Of a DNA stretch of 64,000 bases, positions 30,229 through 39,600 are shown piece after piece. The DNA is taken from positions 1,240,001 to 1,304,000 of the forward strand of contig NC_014394.1 of assembly GCF_000145255.1 (NCBI RefSeq), given 5' to 3'. This stretch comes from Gallionella capsiferriformans ES-2. GTDB lineage: Bacteria > Pseudomonadota > Gammaproteobacteria > Burkholderiales > Gallionellaceae. Made by a program: the position numbers and the translations under genes. Under the pieces are notes generated by a model. The model did not search any database, was not told where the DNA came from, and was given only the letters and a program-made list of their open reading frames with translations. How positions within the stretch are numbered: the stretch's first letter is position 1; each line of letters begins with the position of its first letter.

Positions 30229-31944
30229 TTGTCCGATACCTCTGTCCTAGCCCGTAAATGGCGCCCTAAAAATTTCGCGCAACTGGCAGGCCAGGAGCAC
30301 GTCGTCAGGGCGCTGGGCAACGCGTTGTCGCAAAATCGCCTGCATCACGCCTATCTGTTCACGGGTACGCGCGGGGTGGGGAAAACCACGATTGCGCGTA
30401 TTTTTGCCAAATCCCTCAATTGTCTGACCGGCATCACGGCGACGCCGTGCGGCGTGTGCAGTGCCTGCACGGAAATCGACAGCGGGCGCTTTGTCGATCT
30501 GATTGAGCTTGATGCGGCGTCCAATACGCAGGTCGACAACATGCGCGAGTTGCTGGAGAGCGCGTTGTATGCGCCGACCTCGGCGCGCTTCAAGGTGTAT
30601 ATCATCGACGAAGTGCACATGCTGTCGAAATCTGCCTTCAATGCGATGTTGAAAACGCTCGAAGAGCCGCCCGCGCATGTGAAATTCATACTGGCGACGA
30701 CCGATCCGCAGAAAATTCCGGTCACCGTGCTGTCGCGCTGTCTGCAGTTCAACTTGAAGCAGTTGCCGCCCGCACTGATCGTCGCGCATTTGCAGCACGT
30801 GCTGACGGAGGAACACATTGAATTTGAGCCGGCTGCGCTGAATCTGGTGGCGCGCGCAGCGCAAGGGAGTATGCGCGATGCGTTGAGTCTGACCGATCAG
30901 GCGATTGCTTTTTCCTCCGGTAAGCTCGAAGAATCCGCGATGCGCAGCATGCTGGGCGCGATCGATCAGGGATATCTTTTCGAATTGCTGCATGCACTGC
31001 ACCGGCAAAATGGTGCCGACTTGCTCGGCGTTGCCGAATCGATGGCGACTCGCAGCATTGCGTTCGATGCCGCCTTGCAGGAACTGGCCTCGTTGCTGCA
31101 CCGCATCGCGCTGGCGCAGACCGTGCCGCAGGCGATTGCAGAGGACGACCCCGAGCGGGGCCGGGTGCTTGAACTTGCCGCGAATTTTACGCCCGAAGAA
31201 GTGCAGCTGTTTTATCAAATTGCAATACACGGGCGCGCCGAAATCGAACTGGCTCCGGATGAATATGCCGGATTCAGCATGACGCTGTTGCGCATGCTGG
31301 CGTTTGCACCTTCGCGTGTAGCGCTGCCCGTAAAAGGCTTTACGCAAGCTGCCGTTCAGACCGCTCCAGTGGTTCAAGCAGCCCAACCCGTTCAGGTGGT
31401 TCAAGCAGCCCAACCCGTTCAGCCTCGTGCGGCTCATGTTGCAGCGCCTGTCGCAACGCCCCCGGCGCCAGTCGTGCCGGCCGCTGTCGCCGTGCCTGTG
31501 GTGGATGCACAGATTGCCGTACCCGTTTCAACTGTGGCACCCGTCCGGCATGCGGATGATGCGCCGCCCGACTGGAATTATTTGCTGGGCAGGTTGAATG
31601 TGCAGGCGATGGCGCAGCAGTTGGCCAAGCACTGCGTGCTGGATTCGGTGTCCGAGCAGCAGGTTGTGTTGCGGCTGGCGCAGGAGCATAAACATCTGCA
31701 GACCAAGATGGCGACGGATAATTTGCAAACGGCGTTAAGCGATTATTTTGCGCGCCCTTTAAAACTATCCGTTGTGTTGGGAAAAGTGGAAGCGGCGACG
31801 CCGGCCAAGATCGAGCATCAAACGCGTGAGACGAGGCAGCAGCAGGCGCTCGACTCGGTCGCCTCGGATGCCTTCGTTTCAGGTGCGGTCACTGAGCTGG
31901 GTGCCACGGTGGTACCCGAATCAATCAAATATGTTAATCAATAG
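30229..31944 (+). CDS. dnaX: DNA polymerase III gamma/tau subunit
   Basis: A 571-residue clamp-loader ATPase. N-terminal LARKWRPKNFAQLAGQEHV, Walker A FTGTRGVGKTT, a four-Cys zinc site (C-LTGITATPC-GVCSAC), Walker B IIDEVHML and sensor SRCLQF are intact. A Pro/Ala/Val/Gln-rich linker follows near residues 370-445, then a tau C-terminal domain. The start is TTG at 30229, giving the usual MSDTSVLARKW end. The linker carries a perfect 27-bp duplication. No evident A-AAA-AAG slip site for gamma was seen. Confidence 0.96.
   Translation: MSDTSVLARKWRPKNFAQLAGQEHVVRALGNALSQNRLHHAYLFTGTRGVGKTTIARIFAKSLNCLTGITATPCGVCSACTEIDSGRFVDLIELDAASNTQVDNMRELLESALYAPTSARFKVYIIDEVHMLSKSAFNAMLKTLEEPPAHVKFILATTDPQKIPVTVLSRCLQFNLKQLPPALIVAHLQHVLTEEHIEFEPAALNLVARAAQGSMRDALSLTDQAIAFSSGKLEESAMRSMLGAIDQGYLFELLHALHRQNGADLLGVAESMATRSIAFDAALQELASLLHRIALAQTVPQAIAEDDPERGRVLELAANFTPEEVQLFYQIAIHGRAEIELAPDEYAGFSMTLLRMLAFAPSRVALPVKGFTQAAVQTAPVVQAAQPVQVVQAAQPVQPRAAHVAAPVATPPAPVVPAAVAVPVVDAQIAVPVSTVAPVRHADDAPPDWNYLLGRLNVQAMAQQLAKHCVLDSVSEQQVVLRLAQEHKHLQTKMATDNLQTALSDYFARPLKLSVVLGKVEAATPAKIEHQTRETRQQQALDSVASDAFVSGAVTELGATVVPESIKYVNQ
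31369..31422 (+). repeat. perfect 27-bp tandem duplication in the dnaX linker
   Basis: Two identical 27-bp units (31369-31395 and 31396-31422) each encode VVQAAQPVQ. The unit keeps the frame. It lies in the flexible linker between the ATPase and tau domains, where length change should be tolerated. Confidence 0.95.
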
Positions 31945-31953
31945 GAGTTTCGT

Positions 31954-32277
31954 ATGATGAAGGGCGGATTGGGCGGCTTGATGAAACAGGCGCAGCAAAT
32001 GCAGAAAAATATGCAGCAGGCGCAGGCCGAATTGGCGACCATCGAGGTTGTCGGTCAAGCGGCTTCAGGGCTGGTCAAAGTCACCATGAGTTGTGCGCAT
32101 GAAGTGCGCCGCGTAGCTCTCGATGACAGCGTGCTGGCGGATAAGGAAATGCTCGAAGATCTGATCGTACTGGCGCTTAACGATGCGGTTAAACAAGTCG
32201 CCGCGACGACAGAGCAGCGCATGAGCGGTTTTGGTGCAGGCATGGGCCTGCCGCCCGGGATGAAGCTGCCCTTTTAA
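31954..32277 (+). CDS. ybaB: YbaB/EbfC nucleoid-associated protein
   Basis: A 107-residue DNA-binding dimer. It begins with the glycine-rich [15 protein letters not shown], then a helix and the core [18 protein letters not shown] Shine-Dalgarno TAGGAG precedes the ATG. Conserved between dnaX and recR; its role with RecR in repair is suggested by context. The stop and the recR start overlap (TAATG). Confidence 0.95.
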   Translation: MMKGGLGGLMKQAQQMQKNMQQAQAELATIEVVGQAASGLVKVTMSCAHEVRRVALDDSVLADKEMLEDLIVLALNDAVKQVAATTEQRMSGFGAGMGLPPGMKLPF

Positions 32278-32867
32278 TGGCGCTTTCGTATCTCGATGAG
32301 CTGATTTCCGCGTTGCGCTGTCTGCCGGGCGTAGGACCGAAATCGGCTCAGCGCATGGCCTATCATCTGCTGCAGCGCGACCGCAAGGGGGCGTTGCATT
32401 TGGCTACCTCACTGGAACGTGCCGCGGAAAATGTCCAGCATTGCTCGCGCTGCAATAATTTCTCCGAGTTGCCGGTGTGCGGTTTGTGTGCCTCCGCCGC
32501 GCGCGACGAGAGTTTGTTGTGCGTTGTGGAGATGCCGGCTGACCAGTTGATGATAGAGCAGACGCAGTGTTTTCGCGGCATGTATTACGTGCTGATGGGC
32601 AGGTTGTCGCCCCTCGATGGGATCGGCGCGAAGGAGTTGCAACTGGATAATCTGGTCAGGCGTGTGCAGCAACACCCTTGTGAAGTGATACTGGCGACCA
32701 ATTTTACCGTGGAGGGCGATGCGACTGCGCATTATTTGGCAACCCTTTTGCAGTCCTTAGGTGTTAAAGTGTCGCGTATTGCGCGTGGTTTGCCGGTTGG
32801 CGGCGAACTGGAGCAGGTGGATAGTGGGACATTGGCGCAAGCCGTGCTAGAAAGACGTGAGTTATGA
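32277..32867 (+). CDS. recR: recombination mediator RecR
   Basis: A 196-residue ring-forming protein that loads RecA with RecF/RecO. It has the helix-hairpin-helix [17 protein letters not shown], a C4 zinc finger [16 protein letters not shown], and a Toprim domain with [14 protein letters not shown] and [10 protein letters not shown]. It pairs functionally with recO at 47152. The stop overlaps rluB by ATGA. Confidence 0.96.
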   Translation: MALSYLDELISALRCLPGVGPKSAQRMAYHLLQRDRKGALHLATSLERAAENVQHCSRCNNFSELPVCGLCASAARDESLLCVVEMPADQLMIEQTQCFRGMYYVLMGRLSPLDGIGAKELQLDNLVRRVQQHPCEVILATNFTVEGDATAHYLATLLQSLGVKVSRIARGLPVGGELEQVDSGTLAQAVLERREL

Positions 32868-33772
32868 TTGAACAGGAAATTGAAGCGGAATACCAACCGG
32901 AAGCCGGCGAGAAGTTGCAAAAGGTATTAGCTCAGGCAGGATTCGGTTCGCGCCGTAACATGGAAGAGTGGATTGCTGCGGGGCGCGTCAGCGTGAACGG
33001 CGAGCCTGCGACGCTGGGTATGCGCGTTGTGCCGGGCGATCTGGTGAAAACCGAGCGCCGCACCATCCGCGTCGGTGAGCGCGACCACACCGCGCGCGTG
33101 TTGTTGTACCACAAGCCGGAAGGCGAAATCGTCAGCCGCGATGATCCGGAAAAGCGCGCGAGCGTGTTCGATAAATTGCCTAAATTGCGCGGCCAGAAAT
33201 GGATCGCGGTTGGGCGACTGGACTTCAATACCAGCGGGCTGCTGATTTTTACCACCTCAGGTGAATTGGCTAACCGGCTGATGCATCCCCGATTTGAGGT
33301 CGAGCGCGAATATGCAGTCCGCGTGCAGGGCTCCATGACCGAGGATCAGATCACGCAAGTGTTAAAAGAAGGTGTCATGCTCGAAGACGGGCCGGTCACG
33401 TTTGACAAGCTGGAAGATAACGGCGGTGAAGGCTTCAATCACTGGTACAAGGTGATGTTGAAAGAAGGGCGCAATCGTATCGTGCGGCGTACTTTCGATG
33501 CGCTGGCTTTGCCGGTGAGTCGACTGATACGGGTGCGCTTCGGTATAATCAATCTGCCGCCGCGTTTGAAGCGCGGCATGAGTGCCGAACTGGGCGAGGG
33601 CGAAATCGCACAAGTGCTGGACTGGGTCGGTATTAGCACCGATGAAGTCGAGCCGCCCGCACCTAAATTTGTCGCGCCTAAGCCGTCTGTGCCGGGGAGA
33701 ACCCGTAATCCAGGTGGCGGAAATCGTCGTAGCGGCAGCCGTAGCAGCGGGAGTCGTGGTGTTAAGCGTTGA
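32864..33772 (+). CDS. rluB: 23S rRNA pseudouridine synthase, RluB type
   Basis: A 302-residue enzyme of the RsuA family. An N-terminal S4 RNA-binding domain ([20 protein letters not shown]) precedes the catalytic motif [14 protein letters not shown] with its Asp, and the conserved [11 protein letters not shown]-terminal Pro/Arg/Gly/Ser-rich tail (residues about 265-302) probably binds RNA. The target is expected to be U2605 of 23S by analogy with RluB. Confidence 0.9.
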   Translation: MIEQEIEAEYQPEAGEKLQKVLAQAGFGSRRNMEEWIAAGRVSVNGEPATLGMRVVPGDLVKTERRTIRVGERDHTARVLLYHKPEGEIVSRDDPEKRASVFDKLPKLRGQKWIAVGRLDFNTSGLLIFTTSGELANRLMHPRFEVEREYAVRVQGSMTEDQITQVLKEGVMLEDGPVTFDKLEDNGGEGFNHWYKVMLKEGRNRIVRRTFDALALPVSRLIRVRFGIINLPPRLKRGMSAELGEGEIAQVLDWVGISTDEVEPPAPKFVAPKPSVPGRTRNPGGGNRRSGSRSSGSRGVKR

Positions 33773-33821
33773 ACGTCCGGTTAACGAATTAACCCAGTTA
33801 CTATTAGTGAATAAAAGCTGA

Positions 33822-35120
33822 ATGGAAGATCGCAGCAATAAAACCATCATTTGCAGCGTGCTGTTTTTGGATATCGTTGAATATTCAAAAAAGGCGGTAT
33901 CCGGGCAAATTTCTCTGAAGGACAGGTTCAATACCTATCTTTCAGAGGCGATCCATGACGTTCCCGTCAGTGATCGCATCATTCTTGATACGGGTGATGG
34001 GGCTGCGGTGAATTTTTTAGGCGATGTCGAGTCTGCGCTGACTGCTGCGCTACGCCTGCGCGCCAGCTTGCTTGCCGAAGATATTGCGATCGATCCTCCT
34101 TTGCTGGTGCGTATCGGCATCAACTTAGGCCCGGTCCGTCTGGTGCGGGATATCAATGGTCAGCCCAATATCGTCGGCGATGGCATCAATGTCGCGCAAC
34201 GCGTGATGGCTTTTGCAGATCCCAGTCAAATTCTGGTGACTCGTTCGTATTTCGATGCCGTATCCCGACTTTCCGATCAATACACCGGGATGTTCCATTA
34301 TCAGGGGTCGCGTACCGACAAACATGTACGTGAGCATGAGATTTATGCCATCGGCTATCCGGGCGATCAGACCGGCAAGGCAGAGCATTTTACTCCTCCC
34401 GCCGCCAGCAGTCGCGTTGGCGCGCTGCTGGACAAGGTTCGTGCGATGGGGCGTACGGTCGCGGTTAAGCCTACCGTCTTGACTGAAAAGTCGGATGCCC
34501 GGCAACGGCGGATTTATATCGGTTTGGTCGCTGTGCCTTTGCTGCTTCTGGTCGGGATGTTCGTGCTAATACCCGATAAAAAGGTAGCGCCCCCTCCCGC
34601 AGAGGTCGAAATCATGCCGTCTGAGAGTCCTGTTGTTGAGGTTCAGCCTGCGCCGGTAAAAGCATCCGAGGTGGTTGCCGCGACGCCGTTGATGGCTAGT
34701 GCGGTTAAAGTAGCCGTCGCACCGCCCAAGACGCACGATGTTAAGCTTGCCGCAAACGACAAATCCAGTTCTAAGGTGCTGGAAAAGCAAAAGTCTGATC
34801 TGGCCGCCCTTAAAAAGCAGATTGCCGTTGAACGGAGCGCTGAGCGCGGGCCGGCTAAGAAGAGCGACGATGCCCTCGACGGAAAGCTCGATTCGGTTGC
34901 GGAAGCTACGATTTCCGTTGTGTGCAAAGATAAGGATGATGTGCAGCTTTTTGTGGACAGCGCTAACAAGGGGAAAATTTCTTCGGGCCGTTTGTCGGTT
35001 ACGGTCAAACCCGGCAAGCATAAAATTATCCTGACACATACGAGCTTCGGTATTTATAGTGAGGAAGTGACTATCGAGCCCGGTAAGACTCACAGTTTTA
35101 AGCCTAAGGTGTGCAATTAG
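33822..35120 (+). CDS. membrane-anchored class III nucleotide-cyclase-domain protein with PEGA-like tail
   Basis: A 432-residue protein. The N-terminal cyclase homology domain shows the metal Asp in VLFLDIVEYS, the second in LDTGDGAAVNF, RIGINLGPV, and the transition-state Asn and Arg in GDGINVAQRV. One TM (IYIGLVAVPLLLLVGMFVLIP, about residues 229-249) follows, then a Pro/Lys linker with a predicted coiled coil and a beta-rich PEGA-like end (VDSANKGKISSGRLSVTVK). Whether it makes cAMP or is only a binder is unclear. It stands just before a Ser/Thr kinase gene. Confidence 0.75.
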   Translation: MEDRSNKTIICSVLFLDIVEYSKKAVSGQISLKDRFNTYLSEAIHDVPVSDRIILDTGDGAAVNFLGDVESALTAALRLRASLLAEDIAIDPPLLVRIGINLGPVRLVRDINGQPNIVGDGINVAQRVMAFADPSQILVTRSYFDAVSRLSDQYTGMFHYQGSRTDKHVREHEIYAIGYPGDQTGKAEHFTPPAASSRVGALLDKVRAMGRTVAVKPTVLTEKSDARQRRIYIGLVAVPLLLLVGMFVLIPDKKVAPPPAEVEIMPSESPVVEVQPAPVKASEVVAATPLMASAVKVAVAPPKTHDVKLAANDKSSSKVLEKQKSDLAALKKQIAVERSAERGPAKKSDDALDGKLDSVAEATISVVCKDKDDVQLFVDSANKGKISSGRLSVTVKPGKHKIILTHTSFGIYSEEVTIEPGKTHSFKPKVCN

Positions 35121-35166
35121 CAATGCTTAGCCTGACACATAAAATCTCGACTTGCAGGTGGCTGAG

Positions 35167-36336
35167 ATGATACGCCAGTTGGGACGCTATGAAGTGCTCT
35201 CAGAGCTGGGGCAGGGGGCGATGGGCGTGGTTTACCGGGCGCGCGACCCGCTGATTGACCGCATTGTCGCGATCAAGACGATCAATCTCGGGCTGGCTCA
35301 GGAAGAAAAGGACGAGTACGAGGGGCGTTTCTATCAGGAGGCGCGTGCCGCCGGTCGTCTGAATCATCCGAATATCGTGACCATTTACGATGTGGGCAAA
35401 AGCGGCGATATCGCCTATATCGCCATGGAGTTCCTCGAAGGGTGCGAGTTGCGCGATCTGATGCGCGACAACGGCATGTTGCCGGTAGATCAGGTGCTGG
35501 ATATCGTCGCGCAAGTTGCCGCAGGTTTGGCTTATGCTCACGAGCACGAAATTGTGCATCGTGATATCAAACCATCCAACATCATGGTGATACGCGACGG
35601 ACATGTGAAAATCACCGATTTCGGCATTGCGCGTATGGCGTCCTCCGCCGTCCGTACTCAGACAGGTATGGTGCTGGGCTCGCCAAAATACATGTCGCCT
35701 GAGCAAGTTTTGGGTAAAACCCTCGATCAGCGTTCCGATATTTTTTCTCTGGGCGTGATGTTGTACGAGATGCTGACCGGTGAGTCACCCTTCATGGGTG
35801 AGAACGTGAACGCCATCATGTTCCAGACCCTCAATTCGGTGCCCCTGGCCCCCGGCAAACTCAATCCGCGTGTGCCGGATATGCTAAATTTCATCGTGGC
35901 GAAAGCGCTGGCTAAAGAACTCGATGACCGTTACCAGAATGCGAAGGATTTTGCGACGGATTTGCGTGCCTGTCGCGATACCTTACCGCGCTCTGAGCAG
36001 CCTGTCGAGATACCGCAGGCCAGAAAACTCGCGGGGGTTATGGTCAATGAGCTGCGTCAGGATACCGAGCAGCTAGAGCCGGCTGTCGCCACACTCGGAT
36101 TGTCACGGGCATTTGATTCGAATGAAGCGACGATGCGACTGGCTGCTTTGACCACGAACGCCGAGGATCTGGACGAGTTGTCGAAAACGCTGAAGATGAG
36201 GGCACCTGTTGCGCCCTTAAATAAAGCCCGGCCGGTGATAAAATCCCGTAAGCCTGAATCCGGTGCTAGTTTTAAGCTGCTGGTCATGCTGCTGATCGTG
36301 CTGGTATTGCTTGTGCTGATTTATCTCCAACGGTAG
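35167..36336 (+). CDS. eukaryotic-like Ser/Thr protein kinase, C-terminal membrane anchor
   Basis: A 389-residue kinase. Glycine loop LGQGAMGVVYRA, Lys in VAIKTIN, HRDIKPSNIMV catalytic loop, DFG in ITDFGIARM and SPEQ in the activation segment are all intact, so it should be active. The C-terminus ends in one TM (KLLVMLLIVLVLLVLIYL). I chose ATG 35167, which follows AGGTGG at good spacing, over TTG 35152. Its TM and the neighbour's suggest both work at the inner membrane in one signalling path; that is inference. Confidence 0.93.
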   Translation: MIRQLGRYEVLSELGQGAMGVVYRARDPLIDRIVAIKTINLGLAQEEKDEYEGRFYQEARAAGRLNHPNIVTIYDVGKSGDIAYIAMEFLEGCELRDLMRDNGMLPVDQVLDIVAQVAAGLAYAHEHEIVHRDIKPSNIMVIRDGHVKITDFGIARMASSAVRTQTGMVLGSPKYMSPEQVLGKTLDQRSDIFSLGVMLYEMLTGESPFMGENVNAIMFQTLNSVPLAPGKLNPRVPDMLNFIVAKALAKELDDRYQNAKDFATDLRACRDTLPRSEQPVEIPQARKLAGVMVNELRQDTEQLEPAVATLGLSRAFDSNEATMRLAALTTNAEDLDELSKTLKMRAPVAPLNKARPVIKSRKPESGASFKLLVMLLIVLVLLVLIYLQR

Positions 36337-36749
36337 TGCTCAGAGCGCCCGTGCTCAAGTCGTTTTCCCTTAAACCGTCCCGAACCTACTCCCTGCTTTT
36401 GACGGCGATTCATGTGCTGGCCGTCGTGTCGATTATTTTGACGAATTTACCCGTTTGGGCGTGCGCCGGGCTTACCCTTGCGGTAACGGCCAATCTTATT
36501 TGGCAGCAGCGCAACGCGCAGCGCTGGCGCAGTTTTACGCTGGATAAAACACAGCTGCTCGTGAGCGATACTTCAGGTGATGCCCTAGCGGGCGAGCTGT
36601 GTGCTTGTACGCTGGTGATACCTTTGTGTGTCGTGTTGTGCGTGAGGCAGGTCGGGCGCAGATTGCCGGTTTGTCAGGTGATCTTTGCTGATGCAATGGT
36701 TGCTGACGATTTTCGTGATCTGCGCGTGCGCTTGAGGCTGGACCGTTAG
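36336..36749 (+). CDS. YgfX-like small membrane protein
   Basis: A 137-residue protein with two N-terminal TM helices (SLLLTAIHVLAVVSIILT and VWACAGLTLAVTANLIW) and a short cytosolic part with YgfX-like LRVRLRL at the end. The family (CptA/YgfX) is often found near nadB and rpoE. The function in this organism is not known. It starts with GTG overlapping the kinase stop (TAGTG), and its stop overlaps that of nadB on the other strand. Confidence 0.65.
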   Translation: MLRAPVLKSFSLKPSRTYSLLLTAIHVLAVVSIILTNLPVWACAGLTLAVTANLIWQQRNAQRWRSFTLDKTQLLVSDTSGDALAGELCACTLVIPLCVVLCVRQVGRRLPVCQVIFADAMVADDFRDLRVRLRLDR

Positions 36750-38368
36750 CGGGGGGTCAGGATGGTCGGGCTCGGGACAGCTAGCGTTTCAGGGTAATCG
36801 CGGCTGTAATGCAGTCCACGGCTCTCGTGACGAGACAATGCGCTCTGGACGATTAGGTCGGCGTTGGTGACTAGATTGCGCAGCTCCAGCAAATCCGCGC
36901 TGATGTGAAAGTTTGCATAGTACTCATCGATCTCTTTTTGCAGCAACTGGACGCGATGCTGCGCGCGCTGCAGGCGTTTGTTGGTGCGTACGATGCCGAC
37001 ATAGTCCCACATGAAGTGGCGCAATTCCGCCCAGTTGTGTGAAATCACGATATGTTCGTCCGCGTCTCTCACCTGACTGTCATCCCATTCGGGTAGTAAG
37101 GGTGCCGACTGTTGCGCGCGGCTTAAAATATCTTGTGCGGCGGCATCGGCAAACACCAGGCATTCGAGCAGCGAGTTGCTCGCCAGCCGGTTTGCGCCGT
37201 GCAGTCCGCTGTAAGCCGTTTCGCCGATCGCATACAGATTGCTGACATCGGTGCGCGCGCTGAGGTCGGTCACGATGCCGCCGCAGGTGTAATGGGCTGC
37301 GGGCACGACGGGAATCGGCTCCTGACTGATGTTGATGCCGAGTTTCAGGCAGCGGGCGAAGATATTGGGGAAGTGTTCCTGCAAAAATTCGACCGATTGA
37401 TGCGAAATGTCCAGATAGACGCAATCGAAGCCGCCTTTTTTCATTTCGTAGTCTATCGCGCGCGCTACGATGTCGCGCGGTGCCAGTTCTGCGCGCGTGT
37501 CGTGTTTGGGCATGAAGCGGGTACCGTCGGGCAGCTTGAGGATGCCGCCTTCGCCGCGTACCGCCTCGCTGATCAGGAATGACTTGGCGTGCGGATGATA
37601 CAAGCAGGTGGGATGAAACTGGATAAACTCCATATTGGCAATGCGGCAACCGGCGCGCCATGCCATGGCGATGCCATCGCCAGTCGCGGTATCCGGGTTT
37701 GTGGTGTAGAGATACACCTTGCCGCTGCCGCCGGTGGCCAGGATGGTATTTTGGGCGCTGATGGTGACAATTTCGTCCGTTGCCGTGTTCAGCGCATAGG
37801 CGCCGTAGCAGCGGTTATCTGATAATCCCAGCTTTTTTCCGGTGATAAGATCCACCGACATATACGCTTCGAGCACGGTGATATTGGGGTGTTTGAGGAC
37901 TTTTTCGATCAGCGTTTTTTGTACGGCATGTCCGGTTGCGTCAGCAGCATGGAAGATGCGCCGCCTGTCGTGTCCGCCTTCGCGCGTCAGGTGATAGCCC
38001 GTATCGCTCGTGTTGTCACGGGTAAAAGGCACGCCCTGCTGTATCAGCCATTCGATTGAACGCTTGCCGTGTTCGACGACGTAACGGGTCGCGGCTTCGT
38101 CGCACAGGCCGGCGCCGGCCAGCAAGGTGTCCTGAGTGTGCGCTTCCTGAGTGTCTTCCCCTGATAAAACGGCGGCAATTCCGCCTTGCGCCCAGCCGCT
38201 CGCGCCGTCAAGCAGTGCTCTTTTGGTAATCAGACCGATTTTTTGCCTGTCGGCAAGTTTGAGTGCCAGAGTCAGACCCGCGAGGCCGCTGCCGATAATC
38301 AGAGTGTCAAATTGAAGCAATTGGGTTCTCGTCCATTTCAATTGACGAACTATAGCAAACTGTCGCAT
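36746..38368 (-). CDS. nadB: L-aspartate oxidase
   Basis: A 540-residue flavoenzyme, matching E. coli length, that makes iminoaspartate for NAD synthesis. FAD site DTLIIGSGLAGLTLALKLAD, GWAQGGIAAV, HLTREGGHDRRRIFHAAD, RDIVARAIDYEM, and GLHGANRLASNSLLE are conserved. The start may instead be a TTG at 38320, which trims 16 residues not shared with homologues. It is divergent from rpoE and convergent with the YgfX-like gene. Confidence 0.96.
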   Translation of the reverse strand: MRQFAIVRQLKWTRTQLLQFDTLIIGSGLAGLTLALKLADRQKIGLITKRALLDGASGWAQGGIAAVLSGEDTQEAHTQDTLLAGAGLCDEAATRYVVEHGKRSIEWLIQQGVPFTRDNTSDTGYHLTREGGHDRRRIFHAADATGHAVQKTLIEKVLKHPNITVLEAYMSVDLITGKKLGLSDNRCYGAYALNTATDEIVTISAQNTILATGGSGKVYLYTTNPDTATGDGIAMAWRAGCRIANMEFIQFHPTCLYHPHAKSFLISEAVRGEGGILKLPDGTRFMPKHDTRAELAPRDIVARAIDYEMKKGGFDCVYLDISHQSVEFLQEHFPNIFARCLKLGINISQEPIPVVPAAHYTCGGIVTDLSARTDVSNLYAIGETAYSGLHGANRLASNSLLECLVFADAAAQDILSRAQQSAPLLPEWDDSQVRDADEHIVISHNWAELRHFMWDYVGIVRTNKRLQRAQHRVQLLQKEIDEYYANFHISADLLELRNLVTNADLIVQSALSRHESRGLHYSRDYPETLAVPSPTILTPR

Positions 38369-38497
38369 AGAAAGAATATGATTTATTTTTGCCGGCCGAA
38401 TTGCTGCGATTGTGTGGCAGGCTGACGAGTGTGCCCTAGAGCGGTTATACTGTGCGCTGTGGCATGCTTTGTGCTATTTCAATCGGAATTGTCAGGG

Positions 38498-39097
38498 ATG
38501 GGTGATCGGGAAGTTGATCAGCAGTTGGTCGAGCGCGTGCAGCGCGGGGATAAGCACGCCTTCGATCTGTTGGTTGCAAAATATCAGCGCAAACTGGGGC
38601 GCCTTATTTTGCGCTTTGTGCGTGATACCGGCGAGGCGGAGGATGTCACGCAGGAGGCTTTTATTAAGGCCTATCGTGCGTTGCCCGGGTTTCGCGGCGA
38701 CAGCGCGTTTTACACCTGGCTGTATCGCATCGGTATCAACACGGCTAAAAATTATCTGCTGGCGAATAAGCGCCGCGCCCCCACCAGTACGCCTTTCGAT
38801 GCTGAAGAAGCCGAATCATTTGAGGATGCCGGACTGTTGCATGAAATAAGTACGCCTGAAAATGAACTCATGAGCAAACAGGTTGTCAGTGTCGTGCAAG
38901 CAGCGTTGCAACAGTTGCCGGAAGATCTGCGCAGTGCGCTCACCTTAAGAGAAATCGAGGGGTTGAGCTACGAAGAAATAGCTGGCGTGATGAACTGCCC
39001 TGTCGGCACGGTGCGATCAAGAATTTTCAGAGCACGTGAAGCGGTTGCTGAGAAGCTGCGCCCGTTGTTGGAAACCAGTCAAGATAATAGGTGGTAA
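38498..39097 (+). CDS. rpoE: RNA polymerase sigma-E factor
   Basis: A 199-residue group 4 sigma factor for envelope stress. Region 2 (DVTQEAFIKAYRALPGFRGDSAFYTWLYRIG) and region 4 (LTLREIEGLSYEEIAGVMNCPVGTVRSRIFRAR) are close to E. coli RpoE. ATG 38498 gives MGDREVDQQLVERV, which aligns with the E. coli N-terminus; upstream codons do not. A possible -10 TATACT is at 38446-38451. First gene of rpoE-rseA-rseB-rseC-mucD. Confidence 0.97.
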   Translation: MGDREVDQQLVERVQRGDKHAFDLLVAKYQRKLGRLILRFVRDTGEAEDVTQEAFIKAYRALPGFRGDSAFYTWLYRIGINTAKNYLLANKRRAPTSTPFDAEEAESFEDAGLLHEISTPENELMSKQVVSVVQAALQQLPEDLRSALTLREIEGLSYEEIAGVMNCPVGTVRSRIFRAREAVAEKLRPLLETSQDNRW

Positions 39098-39099
39098 TG

Positions 39100-39600
39100 A
39101 TGAAACATGAAATTTCGGCTCTGATGGATGGCGAGTTGTTCGAAGACGAAGCAGATAGCGTGTTGGGACAGATTAAACGCGAGCCTGCGGCTCAAAGCGA
39201 TTGGGCTGTTTATCATATGATCGGTGATGTGCTGCGTCAGCCGGAATATGTTCATCGCGACATCAGCGCCATCGTGCGTGAACGCTTGCAGAATGAACCC
39301 ACCATTTTGGCGCCGCGCAGTCGGGCGCTCAAGCAAAAGGCGCGCGTGTTTGCGCTGTCGGCGGCCGCTTCCTTGCTGGCTGTCGGCGTTGTGTCATGGA
39401 TGTCTTTGCAAATCAGTCCTGAAACTGCGCCGCAGATGGCGATGCAACAGTCAAATATCCGCCCTGTCAATATGCAGATCCAACCCAAGTCTAATGATTA
39501 TCTGATGGCGCATCAGGAGTTCTCTCCCAGTAACGACATGAATGGCGGTGCGTCGTATATACGCACGGTTACTTTTAGTCCTGAGGAAAAGTCGCAATGA
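39100..39600 (+). CDS. rseA: anti-sigma-E factor RseA
   Basis: A 166-residue inner-membrane protein that holds RpoE. The N-terminal sigma-binding part reads KHEISALMDGELFEDEADSVL with SDWAVYHMIGDVLRQ, followed by one TM (FALSAAASLLAVGVVSWMSL) and a periplasmic tail. ATG 39100 sits 5 bp after AGGTGG and follows the rpoE stop. DegS/RseP-type cleavage is expected. Confidence 0.9.
   Translation: MKHEISALMDGELFEDEADSVLGQIKREPAAQSDWAVYHMIGDVLRQPEYVHRDISAIVRERLQNEPTILAPRSRALKQKARVFALSAAASLLAVGVVSWMSLQISPETAPQMAMQQSNIRPVNMQIQPKSNDYLMAHQEFSPSNDMNGGASYIRTVTFSPEEKSQ

Noticed and set aside
30247-31437. 396-residue frame on the minus strand
   Set aside because: It is the antisense shadow of dnaX, whose ATPase motifs are unmistakable on the plus strand.
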